NCBI GenBank assembly: GCA_003454135.1
Contig: DMKW01000265.1
Coordinates: 1 to 8,323 of the forward strand
Reading direction: 5' to 3'
Length of the DNA: 8,323 nt
From: Microbacteriaceae bacterium
GTDB taxonomy: Bacteria > Actinomycetota > Actinomycetes > Actinomycetales > Microbacteriaceae
The position numbers and the translations under genes were made by a program. Positions 1 to 5,485 of the stretch are shown here, piece after piece (the stretch's first letter is position 1; each line of letters opens with the position of its first letter). Under the pieces are notes generated by a model. The model was not told the DNA's origin. It saw nothing but the letters and a program-made list of their open reading frames with translations, and made no database searches.

Positions 1-1403
1 GTGATCGCGGCGATCGCGACGGCTCCGTGGTCGAGCGTGAAGTGGTCGCCGTTGTGCAGGGTGACCTCGGACGGGTTCGACGCGTGCGACGGACTCGGGC
101 TGGTGTGCGACCGGCGGTGCGCGGTCTGCTCGTCCTGGGCGGTGAATCCGACCGGATCGGATGCCGGGAACGTGCCCTCGAGGGCGGCGTCCATCTCCGA
201 GCTGTCATTCTCGGCGTAGGCGCCAAGGTCTAGTTCGAACTGCGACTTGGCCTTGCTGAGCTCGACGCGGTCCTGCGGACGCTTCGGGCCGGCGATCGAC
301 GGAACGACGGTTGAGAGGTCGAGTTCGAGGTACTCGCTGAACACCGGCTCCGTATCGGGGTCGTGCCAGAGCTTCTGCAGCTTGGCGTAGGCCTCTACAA
401 GAGCCACCTGCTCCGCGCTGCGACCCGTGAGGCGCAGGTAGTCGAGGGTGACGTCGTCGATGGGGAACATCGCCGCGGTCGATCCGAATTCGGGGCTCAT
501 GTTGCCGATCGTCGCGCGGTTCGCGAGCGGCACGGCGGCCACGCCCGCGCCGTAGAACTCCACGAACTTGCCGACGACACCATGCTTGCGCAACATCTGG
601 GTGATCGTGAGCACGACATCGGTCGCCGTCACGCCCGCCGGGATGGTGCCGGAGAGCTTGAAGCCGACGACCTTGGGGATGAGCATGGAGACGGGCTGGC
701 CTAGCATCGCCGCCTCGGCCTCGATGCCGCCGACGCCCCATCCGAGCACGCCGAGGCCGTTGACCATCGTCGTGTGGGAGTCGGTGCCAACGCAGGTGTC
801 TGGATAGGCCTGCAGCACGCCGTCGACCTCGCGCGTCATCGTGACACGAGCGAGGTATTCGATGTTGACCTGGTGCACGATTCCGGTTCCCGGCGGCACG
901 ACCTTGAAGTCGTCGAACGCGGTCTGGCCCCAACGCAGGAACTGGTAGCGTTCGCCGTTTCGCTCGTACTCGATTTCGACGTTGCGCTCGAAGGCATTCT
1001 CGGTGCCGAAGAGGTCGGCGATCACGGAATGGTCGATCACCATCTCGGCCGGCGCGAGCGGGTTGATCTTCTTGGGGTCGCCGCCGAGACTCGCGACGGC
1101 TTCACGCATGGTGGCGAGGTCGACGATGCAGGGAACGCCGGTGAAGTCCTGCATGACGACGCGGGCGGGGGTGAACTGGATCTCGGTGTCCGGCTCGGCG
1201 GTGGGAACCCACGACCCGAGGGCTTCGATCTGCGATCGGGTGACGTTGGCGCCATCCTCGGTGCGCAACAGGTTCTCGAGCAGAACTTTGAGGCTGAAGG
1301 GCAGTTTCTCGTGACCTGGAACGCGGTCGATTCGAAACACCTGGTATTCGGTCGAACCCACCGAGAGGGTGTCCTTCGAACCGAAGCTGTTGACCTGCGA
1401 CAT
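1..1403 (-). CDS. acnA: aconitate hydratase (aconitase A type), N-terminal 467 residues, partial
   Basis: Aconitase interconverts citrate and isocitrate via cis-aconitate in the cytoplasmic TCA cycle, using a [4Fe-4S] cluster. The reading frame runs open from the ATG at 1403 to the left edge. It starts MSQVNSFGSKDTLSVG and carries family signatures: QDFTGVPCIVDLA near residue 90, the DSHT substrate motif at residues 208-211, the glycine-rich GLGVLGWGVGGIEAE that follows, and RATIGNMSPEFGST. The last visible residues, HGAVAIAAIT, are those that normally precede the cluster-ligand motif SCTNTSNP, so the first cluster cysteine lies just outside the window. The family is usually about 900 residues, so roughly half is present. 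The start is supported by a Shine-Dalgarno sequence 7 nt upstream. The gene is separated by about 200 bp from the upstream same-strand operon, so it probably has its own promoter. Family assignment is secure; acn would be an equally valid symbol. Confidence 0.97.
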   Translation of the reverse strand, partial: MSQVNSFGSKDTLSVGSTEYQVFRIDRVPGHEKLPFSLKVLLENLLRTEDGANVTRSQIEALGSWVPTAEPDTEIQFTPARVVMQDFTGVPCIVDLATMREAVASLGGDPKKINPLAPAEMVIDHSVIADLFGTENAFERNVEIEYERNGERYQFLRWGQTAFDDFKVVPPGTGIVHQVNIEYLARVTMTREVDGVLQAYPDTCVGTDSHTTMVNGLGVLGWGVGGIEAEAAMLGQPVSMLIPKVVGFKLSGTIPAGVTATDVVLTITQMLRKHGVVGKFVEFYGAGVAAVPLANRATIGNMSPEFGSTAAMFPIDDVTLDYLRLTGRSAEQVALVEAYAKLQKLWHDPDTEPVFSEYLELDLSTVVPSIAGPKRPQDRVELSKAKSQFELDLGAYAENDSSEMDAALEGTFPASDPVGFTAQDEQTAHRRSHTSPSPSHASNPSEVTLHNGDHFTLDHGAVAIAAI

Positions 1404-1410
1404 TGCGCGT

Positions 1411-1417
1411 CTCCCTT
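1411..1417 (-). promoter_or_regulatory. ribosome binding site of aconitase
   Basis: AAGGGAG on the minus strand lies 7 nt before the ATG at 1403. It is a good match to the anti-Shine-Dalgarno sequence and fixes the aconitase start. Confidence 0.75.
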
Positions 1418-1467
1418 ACTGAGTTCTGCCCTGCTACCGCTGCCAATCCTCGCTTTCGTCCGGACCG

Positions 1468-1489
1468 CTTGCCAGCAAGGCAAGCCTAA
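1468..1489 (-). promoter_or_regulatory. inverted repeat with DtxR/IdeR iron-box resemblance in the aconitase leader
   Basis: Two overlapping signals are visible. CTTGCC at 1468-1473 and GGCAAG at 1479-1484 form a 6-bp inverted repeat around a 5-nt spacer. AGGCAAGCCT at 1478-1487 (arms AGGC/GCCT) followed by AA resembles the core of actinobacterial DtxR/IdeR iron boxes, whose consensus I recall as TTAGGTTAGGCTAACCTAA. Only one flank matches well. The site lies about 65-85 nt upstream of the aconitase ATG. Aconitase is an iron-sulfur enzyme, and in corynebacteria acn is under indirect DtxR control through RipA, so iron regulation is plausible. That this is a functional box is inference. Confidence 0.3.
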
Positions 1490-1499
1490 GTCTCTACGA

Positions 1500-1516
1500 T
1501 CATTCCGCGGGAATGA
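1500..1516. repeat. inverted repeat TCATTCC-GCG-GGAATGA upstream of aconitase
   Basis: Two perfect 7-nt arms are separated by GCG. It lies between the 18-bp palindrome and the iron-box-like element, about 97-113 nt upstream of the aconitase start. It could be a second operator half-pair or a small hairpin in the leader. No U-tract follows on the minus strand, so it is not an obvious terminator. Confidence 0.35.
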
Positions 1517-1528
1517 ATGGTGCAAAAC

Positions 1529-1546
1529 TATCTTGATATCAAGATA
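1529..1546. promoter_or_regulatory. perfect 18-bp palindrome, probable operator of aconitase
   Basis: TATCTTGATATCAAGATA is identical to its own reverse complement across all 18 bases and sits in an AT-rich patch within GC-rich DNA. It lies 126-143 nt upstream of the aconitase ATG and downstream of the stop of the preceding same-strand gene, so aconitase is the natural target. On the minus strand its downstream end overlaps TAGTTT (1525-1530), a TANNNT hexamer that could be a -10 element; the dyad would then fill the -35/-10 spacer, as a repressor site often does. Length and shape suit a dimeric MarR-type winged-helix regulator. It does not look like the AcnR (TetR) site I recall from Corynebacterium. 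The regulator is not identified. Confidence 0.6.
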
Positions 1547-1602
1547 AATATACACGCGATCGCCCGTCGGCGCGGCACCATTCCGCCCCGGGTCGCGAGA
1601 GC

Positions 1603-2322
1603 TCAGTCGGTTCGGGCCGTGTCGATCCTGCCGTAGACCGCTCGCACGAGCAGCCACGTCAGCCACAACAGGATTGCGTAGAGCGGCACGCCCAGAAGGA
1701 GCTTGGTCGCGCCGAGCCACTCCGCCTGTCGAGCCAGATAGAGCGGCACCTCCACGAGGAGTCGCAGGGCGAAAAGGCCGGCCCAGAGCCAGGTGACGAG
1801 GTAGAGAACGCGCCGCTTGGACTTGTTCGCCCGCCACTCGAAGCCCTCGTTGGTGAGAAAACCGACGACGATCCCGATGAGCGGCCAGCGCACGGCAATG
1901 CTCGCAAGCAGGGCGGAAAGGCTCACGATGTTGATGATGATGCCCGGTACGAAGTTGTCTTCGGCTCGACCGCTCAGCAGGGCGAGCGCGGCCGAGATGC
2001 CGATGCCGAGAATTCCGACGAGCGCCTGGCCGAGCGGCGTACGCGTCACAAGTCGCGCAACGACGAAGATCACGGCGAGAGCGACGGGGGCGAGCACGGC
2101 GAACGGAAGGTTGTGGGTCAGGGTGTAGATCACGAGGAAGCCGAGCCCGGGCAGGATCGACTCGACGAGCCCTCGCACTCCCCCGATCGCCGCCAACAGG
2201 GACCGCGCGGTGGGAACCTCGCCGGGGGTCACCTGGCCGAGTCCGCTCTTGCGAAGCGCATCGCCGACCTCGCGCCGGAAGCTTGCCGGGCGCTCGTCGT
2301 CGTCGTCGTTGGGCATGGTCAT
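1603..2322 (-). CDS. DUF3159 family multi-pass membrane protein
   Basis: This is a 239-residue protein of unknown function. An acidic, charged N-terminus with four consecutive Asp at residues 6-9 is followed by a soluble stretch to about residue 45. Hydrophobic segments then lie near 54-70, 72-92, 99-118, 126-156, 173-195 and 205-226. A basic loop, RANKSKRR (164-171), and a basic C-terminal end suggest cytoplasmic loops. The pattern matches the actinobacterial DUF3159 family (M. tuberculosis Rv2693c, as I recall). I chose the ATG at 2322 because its A is the last base of the preceding gene's TGA (TGATG), typical of translational coupling, and no Shine-Dalgarno sequence is visible. The ATG two codons later (2316) is the alternative. 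The long upstream extension of this open frame runs through the DUF3710 gene and is not real. It is the last gene of the dut-DUF3710 operon. No function should be assumed. Confidence 0.85.
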   Translation of the reverse strand: MTMPNDDDDERPASFRREVGDALRKSGLGQVTPGEVPTARSLLAAIGGVRGLVESILPGLGFLVIYTLTHNLPFAVLAPVALAVIFVVARLVTRTPLGQALVGILGIGISAALALLSGRAEDNFVPGIIINIVSLSALLASIAVRWPLIGIVVGFLTNEGFEWRANKSKRRVLYLVTWLWAGLFALRLLVEVPLYLARQAEWLGATKLLLGVPLYAILLWLTWLLVRAVYGRIDTARTD

Positions 2323-2960
2323 CAGGCTGACGGCGGCGCCGAATGCTCGTCGGCAGTCCCCGCGCTCTTCGGCATGTGCAGGGGGATCAGGTCTCGGGGC
2401 GGCATCGGGGTCTTGCCCCTCACCACCACGACGCTGCGGAAGAGTTCCTCGATCTTGGCCGCGGCATCCGGGTCGACCGCTCCCTCTCCGGCAATGACGC
2501 CGCGGAGGAACCATCGCGGCCCGTCGACCCCGATGAAGCGCGCGAGACGCGTGGAGTTGGGCTGCCCGGCCGTCGCGGCCGGAATCTCGGCGAGAAGCTC
2601 GGGGCCGAACGGGCCGACGGTGAGCGTGGTCTTGCCACCCTGCTTGGCGATCTGCTCGGTGATCTGCTCGCGAATCTCATGCCAGAGTCCCGTGGTTCGG
2701 GGGGCGGCGAATGGCTGCACCTGCAGCGTCGAACCCGCGTAGTCGAGGCCGACGGCGACGACGCGCTGACTGCCCTCCTCGACCTCGAGGCGCAGCTGAA
2801 GTCCCTCGCGGGGAAGGACCTTCACTCCGCCGAGGTCTACGTAGGGGCGCACCGGGTTCGCCTCTGCCTCGTCGAGCGGTCCTTCGGTTGCGCGGTCGGC
2901 CGGCGCAGACTTGGACTGCTCCTCGCCGCCGTCGAGTTCTGCTGGGGTGGTGTCGCTCAC
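2322..2960 (-). CDS. DUF3710 family conserved protein
   Basis: This 212-residue soluble protein belongs to an actinobacterial family of unknown function. The N-terminal 35 residues are polar and probably disordered. The conserved core includes GPLDEAEA (27-34), YVDLGGVKVLPREGLQLRLE (40-59), VQPFAAPRTTGLWHEIREQI (81-100), GPFGPEL (116-122), the hallmark RFIGVDGPRWFLRGVI (141-156) and VVVVRGKTPMPPRDLIPL (177-194). No catalytic motif, signal peptide or membrane segment is visible. Translation starts at a GTG whose GTGA also contains the dut stop, a 4-base overlap, and AAGGAG lies 7 nt upstream, so the start is well supported. The stop overlaps the DUF3159 start by one base. Tight coupling to dut suggests co-expression, and a link to nucleotide metabolism can only be inferred. 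M. tuberculosis Rv2696c is the counterpart I recall. Confidence 0.9.
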   Translation of the reverse strand: MSDTTPAELDGGEEQSKSAPADRATEGPLDEAEANPVRPYVDLGGVKVLPREGLQLRLEVEEGSQRVVAVGLDYAGSTLQVQPFAAPRTTGLWHEIREQITEQIAKQGGKTTLTVGPFGPELLAEIPAATAGQPNSTRLARFIGVDGPRWFLRGVIAGEGAVDPDAAAKIEELFRSVVVVRGKTPMPPRDLIPLHMPKSAGTADEHSAPPSA

Positions 2961-3415
2961 GAGCCGTCTCCTTGGTTCTTTACGCGGTAGCCGGTCGAGC
3001 CGAAGCCCGCACCGCCCCGATGGCTTCCGGGAAGTTCATCGACCGGCACGAAACGGGCCTTCGTCACCGGCATGATCACGAGTTGCGCGATCCGATCGCC
3101 GACTGCGACAGAATACGGCACCGATCTGTCAGTGTTCAGAAGGGTGACCCGGATCTCGCCCCGGTAGCCGGCGTCGACCGTGCCCGGGCTGTTGACGATG
3201 GTGATGCCGTGTTTGGACGCCAGGCCGCTGCGCGGCACGACGAAAGCGACGAATCCATCGGGCAGCGCAATCGACACCCCCGTGCCGACCGTCGCCCGGT
3301 CACCGGGTTCGAGCGTCACCGCTTCGGCCGCCGAGAGGTCGGCACCGGCGTCGCCCGGGTGCGCATAGCCCGGAATCGTCTCGGCGACAATGAGGATCTC
3401 GACAGTTTCGGCCAC
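2957..3415 (-). CDS. dut: dUTP diphosphatase (trimeric dUTPase)
   Basis: The enzyme hydrolyses dUTP to dUMP and pyrophosphate in the cytoplasm, keeping uracil out of DNA and feeding thymidylate synthesis. All five motifs of the homotrimeric family are present in the 152 residues: GDAGADLSA (21-29), PRSGLASKHGI (61-71), the catalytic-Asp motif GTVDAGYRGE (78-87, with Asp81), GDRIAQLVI (106-114) and the C-terminal phosphate-closing arm RGGAGFGSTG (133-142). Length is normal for the family. The start is a GTG at 3415. No Shine-Dalgarno sequence is visible, but a -10-like hexamer lies 6 nt upstream, suggesting a leaderless mRNA. It is the first gene of the three-gene operon with DUF3710 and DUF3159, and is divergent from the DUF3093 gene 75 bp away. 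Function is near certain; the exact start is a little less so. Confidence 0.97.
   Translation of the reverse strand: MAETVEILIVAETIPGYAHPGDAGADLSAAEAVTLEPGDRATVGTGVSIALPDGFVAFVVPRSGLASKHGITIVNSPGTVDAGYRGEIRVTLLNTDRSVPYSVAVGDRIAQLVIMPVTKARFVPVDELPGSHRGGAGFGSTGYRVKNQGDGS
2968..2973 (-). promoter_or_regulatory. ribosome binding site of the DUF3710 gene
   Basis: AAGGAG on the minus strand lies 7 nt before the GTG at 2960. It sits inside the last codons of dut and decides the GTG start, which has no nearby ATG competitor. Confidence 0.8.
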
Positions 3416-3421
3416 GTCACG

Positions 3422-3427
3422 AGGGTA
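3422..3427 (-). promoter_or_regulatory. candidate -10 element of a leaderless dut promoter
   Basis: TACCCT (TANNNT) on the minus strand ends 6 nt before the dut GTG, so transcription would begin at or next to the start codon. This is the usual arrangement of leaderless actinobacterial mRNAs and explains the missing Shine-Dalgarno sequence. No clear -35 hexamer is seen, which is common in this group. Confidence 0.45.
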
Positions 3428-3443
3428 GTGCAGAACGGGACCG

Positions 3444-3456
3444 CGCTCGGAGAGCG
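3444..3456. repeat. short inverted repeat between dut and the DUF3093 gene
   Basis: CGCTC and GAGCG, 5-nt perfect arms around GGA, lie in the middle of the 75-bp divergent spacer. It could be a shared operator for both promoters or chance in GC-rich DNA. Nothing else stands out in the spacer on the DUF3093 side: no Shine-Dalgarno sequence and only a poor -10-like string (GAATAG) just before the ATG. Confidence 0.2.
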
Positions 3457-3490
3457 TCGGCGCACGGCAAAAGTCTGATCGAATAGACCC

Positions 3491-3946
3491 ATGACGATTT
3501 ACCGCGAGCGCCTGTGGGCGTCGCCCTGGGTGTTCCTCTCAACCGCGCTCGTGATCCCGGCGAGCCTCCTCGTGTTCCTGCCGATCAATCGGATCGCCGG
3601 CGTCATCGTGGCGATCGCGCTCTACGCGGCGTGCGTCGCGATTCTGATCGCCACCTCGCCGGTCGTGGAGGTCACGAGCGAGCACTTCGCGGCTGGCCGC
3701 GCGAGGCTCCCCCTGGAATTCGTCGGCGCGGCCCAAGGTTTCGAGGGTGACGAGGCGACTCTCGAACGCGGCCAGAGGCTCGACGCTCGTGCCTGGTTGC
3801 TGATTCGCGGCTGGATCTCGCCCGTCGTCACGGTGCAGGTGACCGATGCCAACGATCCGACGCCGTACTGGCTCGTCTCCACGCGGCGGCCCGGTGAACT
3901 GGTAAAGGCCCTGGCCGAAGCCAGGGCCCAGCACTCACGTTCCTAG
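3491..3946 (+). CDS. DUF3093 family membrane protein
   Basis: This is a 151-residue protein of unknown function. It begins MTIYRERLWASPWVF, the conserved YRERLW opening of DUF3093. Two transmembrane helices follow, near residues 12-30 and 35-54, then a soluble C-terminal domain of about 95 residues. That domain ends in the family pattern LDARAWLLIRGWISPVVTVQ (97-116) and DPTPYWLVSTRRPGELVKAL (122-141). The short N-terminus and the second helix suggest that both ends are cytoplasmic. The start is the ATG at 3491; no Shine-Dalgarno sequence precedes it, so a leaderless or very short leader is likely. It is divergent from dut, and its stop codon shares bases with the stop of the convergent DUF4193 gene. 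M. tuberculosis Rv2698 occupies the same place next to dut, as I recall. Confidence 0.88.
   Translation: MTIYRERLWASPWVFLSTALVIPASLLVFLPINRIAGVIVAIALYAACVAILIATSPVVEVTSEHFAAGRARLPLEFVGAAQGFEGDEATLERGQRLDARAWLLIRGWISPVVTVQVTDANDPTPYWLVSTRRPGELVKALAEARAQHSRS
3907..3928 (-). terminator. UUCG-tetraloop hairpin, probable terminator of the DUF4193 gene
   Basis: The minus strand reads GGCCCTGGC, TTCG, GCCAGGGCC: a perfect 9-bp stem closed by the extra-stable C(UUCG)G tetraloop, followed by TTTACC. It begins 14 nt after the DUF4193 stop, where an intrinsic terminator is expected. The trailing U-run is only three, as is common in high-GC organisms. The hairpin lies within the last 40 bases of the convergent DUF3093 coding sequence (residues about 139-146). 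On the plus strand the loop is CGAA and no U-run follows, so termination there is less likely. Confidence 0.6.
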
Positions 3947-4236
3947 GCCGCGCACTCCTGGCAGATCGGACCGAGCTTCTCTTCATGGTCGAGCTGCGAG
4001 CGGTGCTTCACGAGGAAGCAGTTCACACAAGTGAACTCGTCCGCCTGCGGAGGTAGCACGACGACGTCGAGATCGAGGTCTGAGAGGTCGGCTCCTGGGA
4101 GCTCGAACCCGCCAGGGTTGTCGGCGTCGTCGACGTCAACGACACCTGACATCTTGTCCGGAACGCGCTCTTTGAGAGCCTCGATCGACTCGGAATCGTC
4201 GTCGGTCTTACGAGGTGCGTCGTAGTCGGTTGCCAT
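3943..4236 (-). CDS. DUF4193 family small acidic zinc-ribbon protein
   Basis: This is a 97-residue protein of unknown function starting MATDYDAPRKTDDDSESIE, a nearly invariant opening of actinobacterial DUF4193. The first 65 residues are acidic and probably flexible (GVVDVDDADNPGGFELPGAD at 31-50, then several Asp). The C-terminal third carries CVNC (Cys70, Cys73) and CQEC (Cys92, Cys95), a CxxC...CxxC arrangement expected to bind one zinc ion as a treble-clef or ribbon knuckle. An upstream in-frame ATG at 4242 exists, but AAGAAG lies 9 nt from the 4236 ATG and only 3 nt from the other, and the conserved family start is MATDYD. It is convergent with DUF3093 and divergent from sepH. Nucleic acid or RNA polymerase contacts would be a guess from the fold alone. 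M. tuberculosis Rv2699c is the counterpart I recall. Confidence 0.92.
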   Translation of the reverse strand: MATDYDAPRKTDDDSESIEALKERVPDKMSGVVDVDDADNPGGFELPGADLSDLDLDVVVLPPQADEFTCVNCFLVKHRSQLDHEEKLGPICQECAA

Positions 4237-4245
4237 GCCCATCCA

Positions 4246-4251
4246 CTTCTT
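4246..4251 (-). promoter_or_regulatory. ribosome binding site deciding the DUF4193 start
   Basis: AAGAAG on the minus strand is 9 nt from the ATG at 4236 and only 3 nt from the ATG at 4242. This favours the shorter protein, which matches the conserved MATDYD N-terminus. Confidence 0.55.
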
Positions 4252-4257
4252 TATGCG

Positions 4258-4272
4258 TCAATTGATCTCAAT
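4258..4272. repeat. overlapping TCAAT/ATTGA repeats in the DUF4193-sepH spacer
   Basis: TCAATTGA at 4258-4265 is a perfect palindrome, and ATTGA-TC-TCAAT at 4261-4272 is an inverted repeat sharing its arm. They lie 22-36 nt upstream of the DUF4193 start in a locally AT-rich patch, where a promoter or operator is expected. No regulator is recognised. Confidence 0.3.
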
Positions 4273-4344
4273 CGGCGGCCACAGTTTGCATCATCGGCAA
4301 GCGAATAGCAAACCACTGCAAAAAGACCGTGAATCCGACGCCTG

Positions 4345-4373
4345 TTGAACTTCCGGCACGCCCGGGATATTCC
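4345..4373 (+). promoter_or_regulatory. weak candidate promoter of sepH
   Basis: TTGAAC (4345-4350) and TATTCC (4368-4373) are separated by 17 nt and lie 62-90 nt upstream of the sepH ATG. The -35 begins with the consensus TTGA; the -10 is a poor match. The frame is open through this stretch from a TTG at 4345, but no family similarity supports reading it as protein. Confidence 0.25.
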
Positions 4374-4420
4374 CGCGATATCTGCGGTGGGCGTGACACC
4401 CTATGAGAACCAGCGACCGC

Positions 4421-4426
4421 GAGAGG
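4421..4426 (+). promoter_or_regulatory. ribosome binding site of sepH
   Basis: GAGAGG lies 8 nt before the ATG at 4435. It supports that ATG over the in-frame TTG 90 nt upstream, which would add 30 residues unlike the family. Confidence 0.65.
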
Positions 4427-4434
4427 CGTTCAGC

Positions 4435-5484
4435 ATGCAAGACCTGAAAGTTATCGGAGTGGAGAACGGCGCACTCCTCGTCGCGTCCCATGAGGGTACC
4501 CGTTTTCGGGTAGCAATCGACGAGGTTCTGCAGTCCAAACTTCGCCAGACCATCCACGAGCCCGGCGTGGGGCGCAAGCTCGCCCCGAAGGAGATTCAGG
4601 CACACATCCGATCGGGAATGTCTGCGCAGGACGTGGCGTCCATCACCGGAGTGCCGCTCGACTACATCCAGAAGTTCGAGGGACCGGTGCTCGCCGAGCG
4701 CGAGTACGTCGTGACCTCTGCCCTCGCCGTGCCCGTGCACACCGCCATGGAGACCGATCCGCTCGGCGAAGGCTCCACCTTCGGCACCGTCATTCGCGAA
4801 CGCCTGTACGACCTCGGAGCCATCAACGAACGCTGGGCGAGCTGGAAAGAGGTGGGTAGCGGCTGGGTCGTGAAGCTCGCCTTCACTGCCGAGCAGATCG
4901 ACCACGACGCTCGCTGGCGGTTCGATCCCAAGAAGTCGGCTCTCGCCCCGCTCAATAGCGAGGCCGTGGCCCTCTCCCAACAGGGCGACATGGTCAGCCC
5001 TCTCGTTCCGCGCCTGCGCGCCGTCAACGACGAGGAGCGCCATCCCGACCAGTCCCGCTTCGACAGCGGCGCCTTCACCGACAACGACCTCGCCCGCCCC
5101 GAGCCGGTCGCCTACCTCGAAGCCGTGACATACGGGCGGTTGGATGACGCTCCCCCGGCAGTCTCCGACGCGGCGATCAATCGAGCGCCCGTCGTCGACG
5201 ACGCCGAATCCAACCAGACCGCCGATCTCCTCGAGGCGCTCCGCCGGCGCCGCGGTGAACGAGAACTCGCCAACTTTCCCGACGAGGACGAGGGCAGGAC
5301 GGCGCACCCGTCGACCGGCACCATTCGGCTCGTCGACATTCCGCTCGACTTCGACGGCGATTCGTCGCGCGACACCGCCCCGCAGCCGACGGTGCTCCAC
5401 CCGAAATCGGCCAAGAAGGGCCGCGCCGCGATGCCCAGCTGGGACGAGATCGTCTTCGGCGCTCGCTCGGACGACGAACACTGA
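4435..5484 (+). CDS. sepH: septation protein SepH (DUF3071)
   Basis: SepH is an actinobacterial cell-division protein reported in Streptomyces to bind FtsZ and promote Z-ring assembly at the septum. This copy has 349 residues. The N-terminal DUF3071 region (about 1-165) starts MQDLKVIGVENGALLVAS and holds a helix-turn-helix-like segment near 51-92 (PKEIQAHIRSGMSAQDVASI and following, ending in FEGPVLAEREYV). WASWKEVGSGWVVKLAFTA (134-152) follows. From about residue 175 the sequence becomes polar and low in hydrophobics, as expected for a long disordered linker, with a basic patch LRRRRGERE (269-277). The C-terminus ends in the conserved short motif AMPSWDEIVFG (332-342). The helix-turn-helix is thought to serve protein binding in this family. 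It is divergent from DUF4193 and convergent with the phosphodiesterase gene 5 bp away. Confidence 0.93.
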   Translation: MQDLKVIGVENGALLVASHEGTRFRVAIDEVLQSKLRQTIHEPGVGRKLAPKEIQAHIRSGMSAQDVASITGVPLDYIQKFEGPVLAEREYVVTSALAVPVHTAMETDPLGEGSTFGTVIRERLYDLGAINERWASWKEVGSGWVVKLAFTAEQIDHDARWRFDPKKSALAPLNSEAVALSQQGDMVSPLVPRLRAVNDEERHPDQSRFDSGAFTDNDLARPEPVAYLEAVTYGRLDDAPPAVSDAAINRAPVVDDAESNQTADLLEALRRRRGERELANFPDEDEGRTAHPSTGTIRLVDIPLDFDGDSSRDTAPQPTVLHPKSAKKGRAAMPSWDEIVFGARSDDEH

Positions 5485-5485
5485 G

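Noticed and set aside
774..1547. Plus-strand open frame of 257 codons opposite aconitase
   Set aside because: It is the exact antisense of conserved aconitase codons and has no recognisable domain or ribosome binding site.
2295..2309. GTC triplet run near the DUF3159 start
   Set aside because: It simply encodes the poly-Asp stretch near the N-terminus of the DUF3159 protein and is too short to call a microsatellite.
2323..2514. N-terminal extension of the DUF3159 frame to 2514
   Set aside because: It overlaps DUF3710 in another frame. The extra residues are Arg/Gly/Pro-rich and unlike the family, and the TGATG junction gives a better start.
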